Shown here in pieces: positions 53,560 to 63,729 of a stretch of 64,000 nucleotides of DNA. The notes below the pieces were generated by a model. It made no database searches. It saw only the letters and a program-made list of their open reading frames with translations, and was not told the origin of the DNA. The position numbers and the translations under genes are program-made. This DNA comes from Aphrophora alni (Eukaryota > Arthropoda > Insecta > Hemiptera > Aphrophoridae). The stretch lies in contig OY740774.1 of NCBI GenBank assembly GCA_963513935.1, positions 94,852,861 through 94,916,860 of the forward strand. The letters run 5' to 3'. Position 1 is the first letter of the stretch; each line of letters starts with the position of its first letter.

Positions 53560-54880
53560 AAATAATAATTTTTTTACATTTTCAATATTAATAGGAAATT
53601 TTATATTTTAAAGTGAATTCTCAAAGATGTAATCAGAAAGAATTGAACAAATTCTATTCTTTATGGTGAATTCTAATAGGAGTAACAACTAAACTAAAAA
53701 CGATATCTCACAATGTAAAATGTATGCAAACTATATACTTAAAGATGAATTTTTACTCGTATATAGTAATTAACGCATTTTATACTTTAAAGTGAATTCC
53801 CACAGATGTAATCAGAAAGAATTGTACAAATTCTATTCTTTATAGTGAATTCTAATAGGAGTAACAACTATTTAAACTTAAAACGATATCTAACAATGTA
53901 AAATGTATGCAAACTATTACTTAAAGATGAATTTTAACTCGTATATAGTAATTAACGCATTTTATACTTTAAAGTGAATTCCCACAGATGTAATCAGAAA
54001 GAATTGTACAAATTCTATTCTTTATAGTGAATTCTAATAGGAGTAACAACTATTTAAACTTAAAACGATATCTCACAATGTAAAATGTATGCAAACTATA
54101 TACTTAAAGATGAATTTTTACTCGTATATAGAATTGCACAAATTTTATACTTTAAAGTGAATTCCTACAGATGTAATCAGAAAGAATTGTACAAATTCTA
54201 TTCTTTATAGTGAATTCTAATAGGAGTAACAACTATTTAAACTTAAAACGATATCTCACAATGTAAAATGTATGCAAACTATTACTTAAAGATGAATTTT
54301 TACTCGTATATAGTAATTAACGCATTTTATACTTTAAAGTGAATTCCCACAGATGTAATCAGAAAGAATTGTACAAATTCTATTCTTTATAGTGAATTCT
54401 AATAGGAGTAACAACTATTTAAACTTAAAACGATATCTCACAATGTAAAATGTATGCAAACTATATACTTAAAGATGAATTTTTACTCGTATATAGAATT
54501 GCACAAATTTTATACTTTAAAGTGAATTCCTACAGATGTAATCAGAAAGAATTGTACAAATTCTATTCTTTATAGTGAATTCTAATAGGAGTAACAACTA
54601 TTTAAACTTAAAACGATATCTCACAATGTAAAATGTATGCAAACTATATACTTAAAGATGAATTAATTTTTACTCGTATATAGTAATTAACGCATTTTAT
54701 ACTTTAAAGTGAATTCCCACAGATGTAATCAGAAAGAATTCTACACAAGAAAGTACAAATTCTATCCATTATGGTGAATTCTAATAGGAGTAACAACTAT
54801 TTAAACTTAAAACGATATCTCACAATGTAAAATGTATGCAAACTATTACTTAAAGATGAATTAAGTAATTAATTACAAAT
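53560..54880. repeat. Satellite of about 182 bp, about 7 copies
   Basis: AAGTGAATTCCCACAGATGT recurs at 53611, 53790, 53972, 54155, 54337, 54520 and 54707 (steps 179-187). Each unit holds four related sub-repeats of 40-52 bp, each with the pattern 'CTTTAAAGTGAATTC' or 'CTTAAAGATGAATT'. Confidence 0.93.
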
Positions 54881-55165
54881 TTAATGCTTTACGATGAATT
54901 CTAACAGGTAAGAATTATCTAATTTTAAGACGAATTTTTAGAAGAATTGTATGCCAAATAGATACTTAAAGGTGAATTTTCACTCGTAGACGATAAGAAT
55001 TGCAGAAATTTTATATCTTAAAATGAATCAGATAAATCATTTACTTAAAGGATTAATTTCCCCACAAATTTAAAACTTAAAGGTGTAAAAACTAGTCAAA
55101 ATTATCATCGGTGTAAGATTTATACAAGTTCTATACTTAAATGTGATTTCCCACAAATTTAACGA
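54880..55165. repeat. Decayed ~45-bp repeats at the satellite edge
   Basis: Diverged single sub-repeats follow: GATGAATTCTAACAGG, ATACTTAAAGGTGAATTTTC, AACTTAAAGGTG, ATACTTAAATGTGATTTCCC. They look like the ancestral short unit from which the 182-bp unit was built. Confidence 0.65.
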
Positions 55166-55169
55166 CCAG

Positions 55170-55880
55170 ACAAACTTTATTAACTCAACTATTACTATTA
55201 TTAAATAGAAAAAACTCAGTCCACACAGGTTTTGATTATTTATTAACCATTTTTGTTCTCATGACAATAATGGGAGATTTTCTCGATAGTGAACAAGTTG
55301 AATAACTCCTCTTATTGATTATGAATACTTTTCAATGAATTATCAAAGTGTAGCGATAAGATAACGAAACTTCTATAAACGTGATGATCAGATTATAAAA
55401 TTTTATTTTCACCAGATGTCGTCTGGTGTCTAGACAGTGAAACTTTGATTATAAAGAATAAAATGTATAAATATTTTAACCTTTATTTTTATCAATATTT
55501 TATGACAACAGATTAGAAGTAACGTTTTATAAATATGAGGGAAGAGTTAAGTGGATGTGACGTCATAGAATATTTATGTAGCGAAGTTTTAACTCTACCA
55601 TTTGACATTTCGTTTGTAAATTTATGTGTTTGTTACGTAATTATGACGAAATAACTTGTACGATTTTTCTTGTAACTAGACTGGAGGATTTATGCACAAG
55701 TTAAAAAAAATTCCCTTTATAAAATGGCGGCACGATATTTTTAAAACAGTTACTGCACGGGTCTAAGATGTGAACACAGGTGCTACAATTAAAAGTACTT
55801 TACTCTTTGTTGATTAACGCCGAAATCTCTCAGTCATCATCGTTTTATAAAATGAAAGACGAAATTATTATAAACTAAAA
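55170..55880. other. No gene recognised
   Basis: AT-rich; no supported frame or RNA. Confidence 0.45.
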
Positions 55881-55884
55881 ACCT

Positions 55885-56012
55885 CTAGCACTCGAAAACT
55901 CTAATACAGTCAAGGTCGGAAGAGAAGAGTTGGTCCGTGATAGAGTAGGATTTAATCCAAGACTACATGAAGAAAAAAGTAGATCCAGCTGGATTTCTCC
56001 TGTTTACCACCA
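55885..56012 (-). repeat. SINE-1 copy
   Basis: CTCTAATACAGTCAAGGTCG, AGAGTTGGTC, GGATTTAATCCAAGACTACA TGAAG and GTAGATCCAGCTGGA. Confidence 0.8.
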
Positions 56013-56309
56013 CTTTGGATCCAACTAAGAGTTTTTAAATATTTGTCAATAGCATCGTTATTTGTTACCGTAGAGATGTGGTGTTTGTATCATTGAAATC
56101 TCCAAATTTGAATATTTTTAATGTATTATAAGTTGAAGAACACGATATACACACATAAAAATATTTAAAATGGCAGCTATTTTGATATTTTAAGTTAGAT
56201 TTTTCTTCATTACTAAAGGGTTCTATATCAGCAGACAATAGTCTACTTCTACACTAAATATCATGTTCTTCCTGTCTTATTTTTTGTGGCCGGTATCGTG
56301 CTGATGTAC

Positions 56310-57440
56310 CGATGACAATACAATGTACAGACGGGGACTATGAAACTGCCCCGAACTTTTGGGTACTTTTGAAAAGATGAAACTGCCCCGCTTAAACCTA
56401 ACCTAACCTAACCTAACCTAACCTAACCTAACCTAACCTTACCTAACCTAACCTAACCTAACCTAACCTAACCTAACCTAACCGATGACAATACAATGTA
56501 CAGACGGGGACTATGAAACTGCCCCGAACTTTTGGGTACTTTTGAAAAGATGAAACTGCCCCGCTTAAACCTAACCTAACCTAACCTAACCTAACCTTAC
56601 CTAAACTAACCTAACCTAACCTAACCTAACCTAACCTAACCTAACCTAACCTAACCTAACCTAACCTAACCTAACCTAACCTAACCTATACTAACCCAAC
56701 CCAACCCAACCTAACCTAACCTAACCTAACCTAACCTAACCTAACCTAACCTAACCTAACCTAACCTAAACTAACCTAACCTAACCTAACCTAACCTAAC
56801 CTAACCTAACCTAACCTAAACTAACCTAACCTAACCTAACCTAACCTAACCTAACCTAACCTAACCTAACCTAACCTAACCTAACCTAACCTAACCTAAC
56901 CTAACCTAACCTAACCTAACCTATACTAACCCAACCCAACCCAACCTAACCTAACCTAACCTAACCTAACCTAACCGATGACAATACAATGTACAGACGG
57001 GGACTACGAAACTGCCCCGATATTTTGGGTACTTTTGAAACGATGAAACTGCCCCGCTTAAACCTAACCTAACCTAACCTAACCTAAACACATACTACCG
57101 AAATTGCGCTCGGATCAATTTCAGCATTTCTAGTCTTGCGAGGCGACCCTTCCTAATCCTCTTTATTTAACCTCAATCAAGCATATAAGCTTGTAAGGTT
57201 AGGTTAGGTTAGGTTAGGTCCCGTAGTGTAACATGTAAAATAAAATTTTCAATATTATTTGGGCGCTCGGGGCAATTTCAGTATTTCTAGTCTTGTGAGG
57301 CGACCCTTCCAAATCCTCTTTAATGAACGGGGCAGTTTCATTGTTTCAAAAATAGGCTATCCAAAATGTCGGGGCAGTTTCATCGTTTCAAAAGTAGGCT
57401 ATCCTAAATGTCGGGGCAGTTTCACTACGCCCGTACGGAC
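56310..57440. repeat. Motif-flanked CCTAA array, locus 2
   Basis: A unit of about 87 bp (CCGATGACAATACAATGTAC ... GATGAAACTGCCCCGCTTAA) occurs three times (56308, 56481, 56965), each followed by CCTAA repeats. After the last, a short TTAGG stretch (57195-57220) has reversed orientation. Three inverted motifs CGGGGCAGTTTCA then follow (about 57329, 57373, 57411). A 75-bp direct repeat (TTTCTAGTCTTG.GAGGCGAC) lies at 57110 and 57285. Confidence 0.9.
56395..57090. repeat. Interstitial telomere-type (CCTAA)n array
   Basis: Near-perfect CCTAA pentamers in three blocks (56395-56482, 56570-56966, 57061-57087) with rare CCCAA and CTATA variants. The repeated CTATACTAACCCAACCCAAC pattern at about 56685 and 56921 shows a longer duplicated block of about 236 bp. 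Confidence 0.95.
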
Positions 57441-57449
57441 AGCATGTGG

Positions 57450-58600
57450 AAAATCATTTTGTCAGTTTTCTGAAGCCATGAAACGTGAAGCTCGATTTTT
57501 TTTTCGTATTACCAAACTTACCTTAGGCGATTTGATTCGTCTTACATTATTAATCTTGATGATTTCAATTTAAAAGTAGGCTTACTACCTATGGAAATAA
57601 CCCTTTTTATTATGCCATCACCTTTACCGAGCAATGTTCGTCTTCAAAATACTATTTCCTTAAACGCTGTTTTGTGATTTGTGTATTGAAATAACTGCAA
57701 ATATCAGAATAAAAAAAATATTTCAACAAGCTAGCAGTTTAGTTTCATGTATCTAAAGACGAGGAAACAATAAACTTGAACAGAAACCTAACCTGTTCGA
57801 TCAATTATTATACGATACAAAAAAGCACGGCGTCACATTGTCTCGTGGCTTCAAGCTTCACAGCACTGGACATAAGTATTACGTAACTGCCATGCACGTG
57901 CTGGGGACATTTTAATACTTATTGATTTCATACCACAAATTCCTAGGTTATAACTTACTGAATCACCATTGTAACTAAGCTGGAGTTCATTATATGCATT
58001 TAACCAAGGAAACATGGAGGTTATTTGTCAATGACTACTTTACCAAGGTTAGAATTAATCTTAGATGCACAGTAATGTCTATATACAGGGTGATACAAAA
58101 TTATGTATTAGTGATACAAAATAACACATAACCTAACCTAACCTCAATCTTTAGATGTTCTAATAGACTAACAACTTTCAACAATACTCATAGACCATGA
58201 GGAACCAGTATATTATACCAGAGCTACTGTACACTGGGACATCACTCACAGATGTAAATATTAAAAGTTAAATTCTTCAAGAGTGGTTTGTTCCTTGTAG
58301 TGGGGTTGTGATTTTCGTACCACTGTGATAGAAAATATTAAGCTATACTGTAACAATCGATGTATATCAAATCTAGAAACACTGAACAAAACCCTTCACC
58401 ACGAACACTAGAAGTCCAATTGGTTGAAGTCGTAAAGGATTAGACTATTGTTTAAATTCTCTAATTCATAGTTATGGATATAGAAAAGTTACATAAAAGT
58501 TGTATCACGTTTTAAAGGAAATTTCAAGGAACAAAACAGTGAAACTGTAATTTAATAATCATTTATTAATTTTTTTTTTTTAAGCCTGAAACTCTAAATG
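57450..58600. other. No gene recognised
   Basis: Contains ATACAGGGTGATACAAAATT at 58084, like a transposon end, and three CCTAA units at 58131. The open frame 57259-57573 crosses the motif repeats and is not considered a gene. Confidence 0.4.
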
Positions 58601-58610
58601 GTTTTATAAA

Positions 58611-58944
58611 TGGAAACATTTTTTTTTTTTTTTTTTTTTTTATCCGAAGAGGGGGAAATGCGCATCCGCACCATCAGTGGCCCAGCCATGCTTCACGTGT
58701 TTTGGTCGTCGACCAGACCGTTCTGTTTCTTCGTCCGTAAAATCGTCTCCACAACTTAGCTACAGCGTCCCAGTTATCCTCCTTTTTCAGCATAAGCTCT
58801 ACCGTGTTTTCGGGGGTGAATTGTCCGATCTTTTCTATCAGTACTCCTCTTTGTAGGCTCCATTGGCTGCATATGTACAATGTGTGTTCTGCATTGTCTA
58901 CTGCTTGTCCGCAAGCGAGATACATAGGGCAAAATTGGAAACAT
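58611..58944 (-). mobile_element. 5'-truncated R1-like LINE tail with 9-bp target duplication
   Basis: TGGAAACAT occurs at 58611-58619 and 58936-58944. On the minus strand the insert runs from a coding end to a poly(A) tail (T-run at 58620-58640). The short insert of about 315 bases is typical of strong 5' truncation. Confidence 0.85.
58674..58935 (-). pseudogene. R1-clade-like LINE ORF2 C-terminus
   Basis: The frame reads CGQAVDNAEHTLYICSQW, then FTPENTVELMLKKEDNWDAV and a basic end, stopping at 58674. This follows the C-terminal CCHC and tail of R1-type ORF2 proteins (C-G-x2-D-x2-E-H-T-L-x2-C-x2-W ... T-P-E-N-x-V-x2-M-L-x3-x-N-W-x-A-V). The first Cys pair is spaced unusually (CPMYLACG). 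Endonuclease and reverse transcriptase are absent. R1-clade LINEs include the telomere-repeat-targeting TRAS and SART groups; this copy is not inserted in TTAGG. Confidence 0.8.
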
Positions 58945-59511
58945 AATAATAATAATAACGTAGTAGGTGATTTTAAAATTTTGTTCAGGTAAAGCTTTTT
59001 TGAAGTTTTATAAAAAACAATTCAAATTTAATTTTTCAATTGTAGTTTTATTGTTACAACTCCTGGTTACGTCTCCTTTAATATTAATAATAAAAATTGT
59101 GTTTATTATACTTCCCCCTCCTTTTTTTACAGACAAGTAAATTTAAAAACCACAAGAAAGAATCATTTCTCCAAATTATTTTGAGTTACAATACAAATTC
59201 AAAATTATAAACAAAAAAACACAATATTCTCTTTTACAACTACTACTATGGGCATGACCAATAGGTCGTCTGCCAGGTTGGCAACTTTTCACAAAGAAAA
59301 TAATACTTTTCTACAAAAATTAAAATTTGTCCGTACCTCAAAAAACTCACGGACATAAACCAGTTTTCCCTATTTAATATATTTATTATTTGACTTTCAT
59401 TTCGAGTTTTGCCCCACAAATTTTTTTTTTCTTATTTCGTCTAAATGTTAGACATTCACCCACAGAATGTAACTTATAATGGTATCCTCCATCCGAGCCT
59501 TATACAATGAA

Positions 59512-59760
59512 CTATTTCTTTCTATCGTAGAATGTAGGTATAACATCGCAATCCTTGTTTTCCTGTAGAACTACAATCTTAGTAGGAAGAGTGAGGTGAG
59601 GAGATTGTTTTTTAACCGCCATCCTGTAGCCAACACGATTAAAAAACCACCACATCCCGTATAGTAAACACTCACATGTAGTTATGTGAAGGTAGCGTTT
59701 GTTCCTTTCCATTAATATTTTGTTCAAAAGTCTATAATTTTTAATACATTTGTCATACAT
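59512..59760 (-). CDS. Unidentified 82-codon open frame
   Basis: I do not recognise it. It is basic, includes LLYGMWWFFNRVGYRMAV, and has no signal peptide, Cys pattern or convincing splice sites. The composition differs a little from the AT-rich flanks. It could be a chance frame, an exon or a transposon piece. Confidence 0.15.
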   Translation of the reverse strand: MYDKCIKNYRLLNKILMERNKRYLHITTCECLLYGMWWFFNRVGYRMAVKKQSPHLTLPTKIVVLQENKDCDVIPTFYDRKK

Positions 59761-60094
59761 TTTCCTTTAAAGCCTAACAGAACTTTTAATCCCATCTCAT
59801 ATTTTTGGCTATATAAAAGCCACGTACCAATTAGCAGTCAGCTCATTATAATATATAGATATTGTGTCAACAACTATATAAACAAGTTAATAAATTTCTA
59901 AAACCCATCTTTATGTTCAGATAATATAATAATTGTGCTAGTTGGGAAATATAATTAAGGCGTAGAATTAAATATATTAATTCTCTTAGTTTAATTAATA
60001 TGTAAAAATTGTAAAAACATTGCACAAACTTTCTCACTCAGAAATCCCTAAAATGAAATAAAAGCTATCCTAAAATTAAACGTCACCAAAAAAC

Positions 60095-61095
60095 GGCTCG
60101 TCCGAACTGAGCACCTTTTACCTGATCAGGTAATAAGCAACATCCGAACTGAGCAACATACCAAAAAGGGTTCTGACCACCAACGTACGAACTGAGCAAC
60201 TAGCGGCAGACTTTTGACGCACGCTTGACAGATTTTGGAATGTGAAGAAATTATTTAACACTTATCATACAAACCTATTCTTATCAACTACAAAATACTA
60301 AATTAGGTTAGGTTAGGTTAGGTTATGTTATGTTAGGTTAGGTTAGGTTTGGTTAGGTTAGGTTAGGATAGTAACCGTTAGGTTAGGTTAGGTTATGTTA
60401 AGTTACGTTAGGTTAGGTTAGGTTTGGTTAGGTTTGGTTAAGTTACGTTAGGTTAGGTTAGATTAGGTTAGGTTAGGTTAGGTTAGGATAGTAAACGTTA
60501 GGTTAGGTTAGGTTATGTTAAGTTACGTTAGGTTAGGTTAGATTAGGTTAGGTTAGGTTAGGTTAGGATAGTAAACGTTAGGTTAGGTTAGGTTATGTTA
60601 AGTTACGTTAGGTAAGGTTAGATTAGGTTAGGTTAGGTTTGTAAAGGTTAGGTTAGGTTAGGTTATGTTAAGTTACGTTAGGTTAGGTTCGATTAGGTTA
60701 GGTTAGATTAGGTTAGGTTAGGTTAGGATAGTAAACGTTAGGTTAGGTTAGGTTATGTTAAGTTACGTTAGATTAGGTTAGGTTAGGTTAGGTTAGTAAA
60801 GGTTAGGTTAGGTTATGTTAAGTTACGTTAGGTTAGGTTAGGTTAGGTTAGGTTAGGTTAGGTTAGGTTATGTTAAGTTACGTTAGGTTAGGTTAGATTA
60901 GGTTAGGTTAGGTTAGGTTACCACGTCCTGACGCTCACATACCGCGCATTCCTAAGCGCCTCCCATACCTGCCCTCCGCTTGTCTACCTGAGGAGCGAGT
61001 TGCTCAGTTGGATTTTAGGATTAGTGTCCCTTCTTTGACCCTTTACAATCATAAAAAAAGTTACTTATTTCGGACGCGCCCACCAAAAATGCCAG
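60095..61095. repeat. Motif-flanked TTAGG array, locus 3
   Basis: CCGAACTGAGCA or CGAACTGAGCAAC occurs three times before the array (about 60103, 60146, 60187). The inverted form GTTGCTCAGTTGG follows it at 60999-61011, and an outer TCGTCCGAACTGAGCA has the inverted counterpart around TTATTTCGGACGCG at 61066. The array lies between. Confidence 0.82.
60303..60920. repeat. Interstitial TTAGG array with variant higher-order units
   Basis: TTAGG pentamers include a repeated variant block GTTATGTTAAGTTACGTTAG at least seven times, and GGATAGTAAACGTTAGG at 60371, 60491, 60571 and 60731 with related forms at 60641 and 60796. Steps are all multiples of five. Confidence 0.95.
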
Positions 61096-61469
61096 TTCAG
61101 TACTTGTCCGTTAAAAAACTTAAATAACGCTTCCTTTAAAAAACAAAATTAATAACACCTAAACGTGCTTTGCTTTCCCATAAAGGCGTCAGCAGCATTC
61201 ATCATATTTGATTAAATTCAAGCTCTTATTTACGTAAAGTTCTTTGTTTTTTACCAATTACTAACCGTAATAGTTTTACTTGGAATTGTGCACACGAGAT
61301 GGGCAATTAATCTTCACATGTGACTGATATTTGAACAAAGTTGGTAGAACCGAAGCTCTGTTGTCTTCAAAACAGATGTATCAGCGAGAAATCTTATTTT
61401 TATTTTTAACCCATCCCATCTCTTTAGATGAAAGATCAACCTAAAAAAGCAAAAGTTTAGGTTAATTTA

Positions 61470-62075
61470 ATTGTATGGATAAAGGGAGAGGGGCGGGGGT
61501 TGTCAAAAATTTTCAAATGACACGAATAGGCTTGTGATATCTCATTTTATACGTCTCTGTGATACAAGAAAAATAACAAATAATATTAAATTCTGACTAC
61601 CCAAAACAAAATGGAGGCCAAAAGAGTTATTTTAATTACGAAGCTAGTACGGAATATCGTATAAAAAGGCAAGACAATAGATTTTTCCCAATGTTGATTC
61701 ACTGTTTCATATATAAGACCTCCTTGTTCAGGGGGAATCTGTTAAACTAGCACCTAACCTAACTTTTGAAAATATATTTTAACATAAATTGTACCACTGC
61801 ATGTAGGTGCAGGGAGAAGAGTTTAAACATTTAATATGAGATAAAAACACATTAATGTCATACAAGGGGATGTACCGTAGCAATCTAGCTTCGAAAAAAA
61901 AAATCTTTTGGCCGCTATTTTGTTTCGCGATGGTTAGAATTTTCTTTGTTATGTTTCGTTTAAAATGAAGTAACACAAGCCTATACGTGTCATTTGAAAA
62001 TTTTAGGCAACCCCCTAAAATTAAACCTCTGCTTTTTAGGTTGCCTCTCTCAACTAAAAAGATTGATCCAAACAG
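61470..62075. mobile_element. Foldback or long-inverted-end transposon remnant, about 0.6 kb
   Basis: TTTTCAAATGACACGAATAG GCTTGTG at 61511 is the inverse of CACAAGCCTATACGTGTCAT TTGAAAATTTT at 61974. Further inward, AAAACAAAATGGAGGCCAAA AG pairs with CTTTTGGCCGCTATTTTGTT T. No coding sequence in the 180-base centre. Confidence 0.75.
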
Positions 62076-62084
62076 AATTCAAAT

Positions 62085-62780
62085 ATCTCAAATTTAATAT
62101 AAAAAAAAATAATAAGGAGGTGGTAATTTATTTCAGCCAACATTTTTATTTCAGAAAATTTATTTATTGTTTCTTTATAACAATATAAAAATATTGTTAA
62201 CTTAGATACTAAAAGTACCAAGGAAGTAACTCTTAGTTTCTTCTATATATAATATTTTGATCGACTGTTTTTTTCCCAGGAACCTGGAGGAATAACGATT
62301 ATAATGCATAAAATCAAGGTCATTGTTGTGTCATTCAGGGTTTATTTGAAATAAACTCGGTTAAAAAATCTATTGTTTCCTAACCATGTAAATATATTTA
62401 ACAGCAAACATCATCTTGCGTATAACTTATCGATGACCTTGATCAATCGATTATGACCTACTCGATATAACTAAAGGTCGAGGCTGACAACGTAAACAAC
62501 TAATTTCTAGTTACACTCTTGTTTATTTTTGCAACAACTTTCTATGGCTTTCTTCCACCATTAATTACAAACTAATTGTGAGCTGTGAAAGGAAGATAAA
62601 CAGAGATGTTTTGCTCACTTTTAGAAGGAAAATAACAAATTACAATTGTTTTCCACTAGAAATTATGCCAACTGCTTTGGGATACGTGGTTTATGTTGTC
62701 TATAGAATAAAACGTGAATTAGTGATACAGATTATTGTAGTAAATTAATAATAACTCTAATAGCTCGTAGTGGGCCTAAA
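62085..62780. other. No gene recognised
   Basis: AT-rich; nothing supported. Confidence 0.45.
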
Positions 62781-62784
62781 CTTT

Positions 62785-62985
62785 TTTCCTTCAGGTGATG
62801 AGTGGTCAGCACAAGGAGTTTCCTTTACATAATTCTGGCTTTCGTCGCCAGGATACGCTACTAGTCGTAGCTTCCCATTTTTCGTAACGATGGTGGCAGA
62901 AACTTTAAGCCCTCACTAGGATCGAACCCGGAAATCTCTTGTACCCAACACGAGAGATGTAAAGACTAAACCAATGGTTCTCAAT
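62785..62985 (-). repeat. tRNA-derived SINE, second family
   Basis: On the minus strand a B box GGGTTCGATCC (62929-62919) lies about 45 bases after an A-box-like TGGTTTAGTC (62974-62965), the spacing of a tRNA-type polymerase III promoter. The arms do not fold into a functional tRNA, so it is a SINE head rather than a tRNA gene. No second copy was found in the window. Confidence 0.6.
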
Positions 62986-63039
62986 TTTTTTTCCTATTTT
63001 CGGACCCTTGGCTCAATCAGTGTGGGTATGGCGGACCTA

Positions 63040-63192
63040 AGGATCTTAAGTGGATCTGCATCTCTCTTTACACAGTCTTGGATTAGATCTCTCTCTTTCA
63101 TCTCACCTATCAGGTCTCTCTTGACCAAATCTTGTTCTCTCCCGACTCTGACGCTATTAGATAATTCGAAGGCTAGGAGTTTTTATTTTAAG
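63040..63192 (+). repeat. SINE-1 copy, adjacent to the other SINE
   Basis: GTGGATCTGCATCTCTCTTT, ATCTCTCTCTTTCATCTCAC, TCTCTCTTGACCAAATCTTG, CGACTCTGACGCTATTAGAT and TTCGAAGGCTAGGAG. Nearly full length. Confidence 0.82.
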
Positions 63193-63354
63193 CTTTTCTT
63201 CTTTTTCTTTATAAGTTAATGAAAAATAAATATTCAGCAATAAGGTGGGGGCTGACATTAATGTTTCGTATTTAATGTAAAATTGAGGTTATGTTTACTT
63301 GATGGGCAAATTAAAATAAAACTTGAAGAAAATTTCTCACATGTGTTTATTAAA

Positions 63355-63396
63355 TGAAACGCGTTTCAACGACAATGTCGCCATCTTCATCGGTCA
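63355..63396 (-). ncRNA. Hammerhead-like motif, weaker
   Basis: Minus strand: TGA, core CCGATGA, AGAT, stem II GGCGAC-ATT-GTCGTT, GAAA, self-pairing ACGCGT as stem III (shared A), T, then TCA. It has the same C-for-T core change as the motif at 22.2 and 22.9 kb, but stem I is only 3 bp and stem II has unpaired bases. It sits in a probable transposon end. Confidence 0.35.
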
Positions 63397-63638
63397 AAAC
63401 AAATGTGCAGAACTACCTTAAATAGATAGAAGATGATTAGGCCTAATCATAATTCGAAAATCAATATAACATGTAATCCAATAAAGTTCAAAGTAAAATA
63501 ATGTAAATAACAAATATAATGTTAAATCAAATGTTTGTAAAATTAAGATGAATACGTAGACCCCCCTTTTGTACATCGAACTGGAACTAATTAAAATATT
63601 AACTCCAATTTTATATACATGTATATGTATGAAAACAC

Positions 63639-63725
63639 AACCTAACCTATTTGTTATGATTCTTGCTACCACAAATCTAATATACACTTTAGTTGACCAA
63701 AAACTCCTATAGGTTAGGTTAGGTC
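63639..63725. repeat. Short opposed CCTAA and TTAGG runs
   Basis: CCTAACCTA at 63642 and TAGGTTAGGTTAGGT at 63711 face each other about 65 bases apart. A minimal version of the opposed arrangement seen near 57.2 kb. Confidence 0.6.
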
Positions 63726-63729
63726 AGGT

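Noticed and set aside
57259..57573. 104-codon frame over the CGGGGCAGTTTCA motifs
   Set aside because: Its repeats are the flanking motifs of the array; no homology or splice support.
56395..60920. True chromosome end
   Set aside because: Arrays are internal, flanked by non-telomeric DNA on both sides, and change orientation.
62905..62985. Functional tRNA gene
   Set aside because: A and B boxes are present, but the acceptor, D and anticodon stems do not form; better read as a SINE head.
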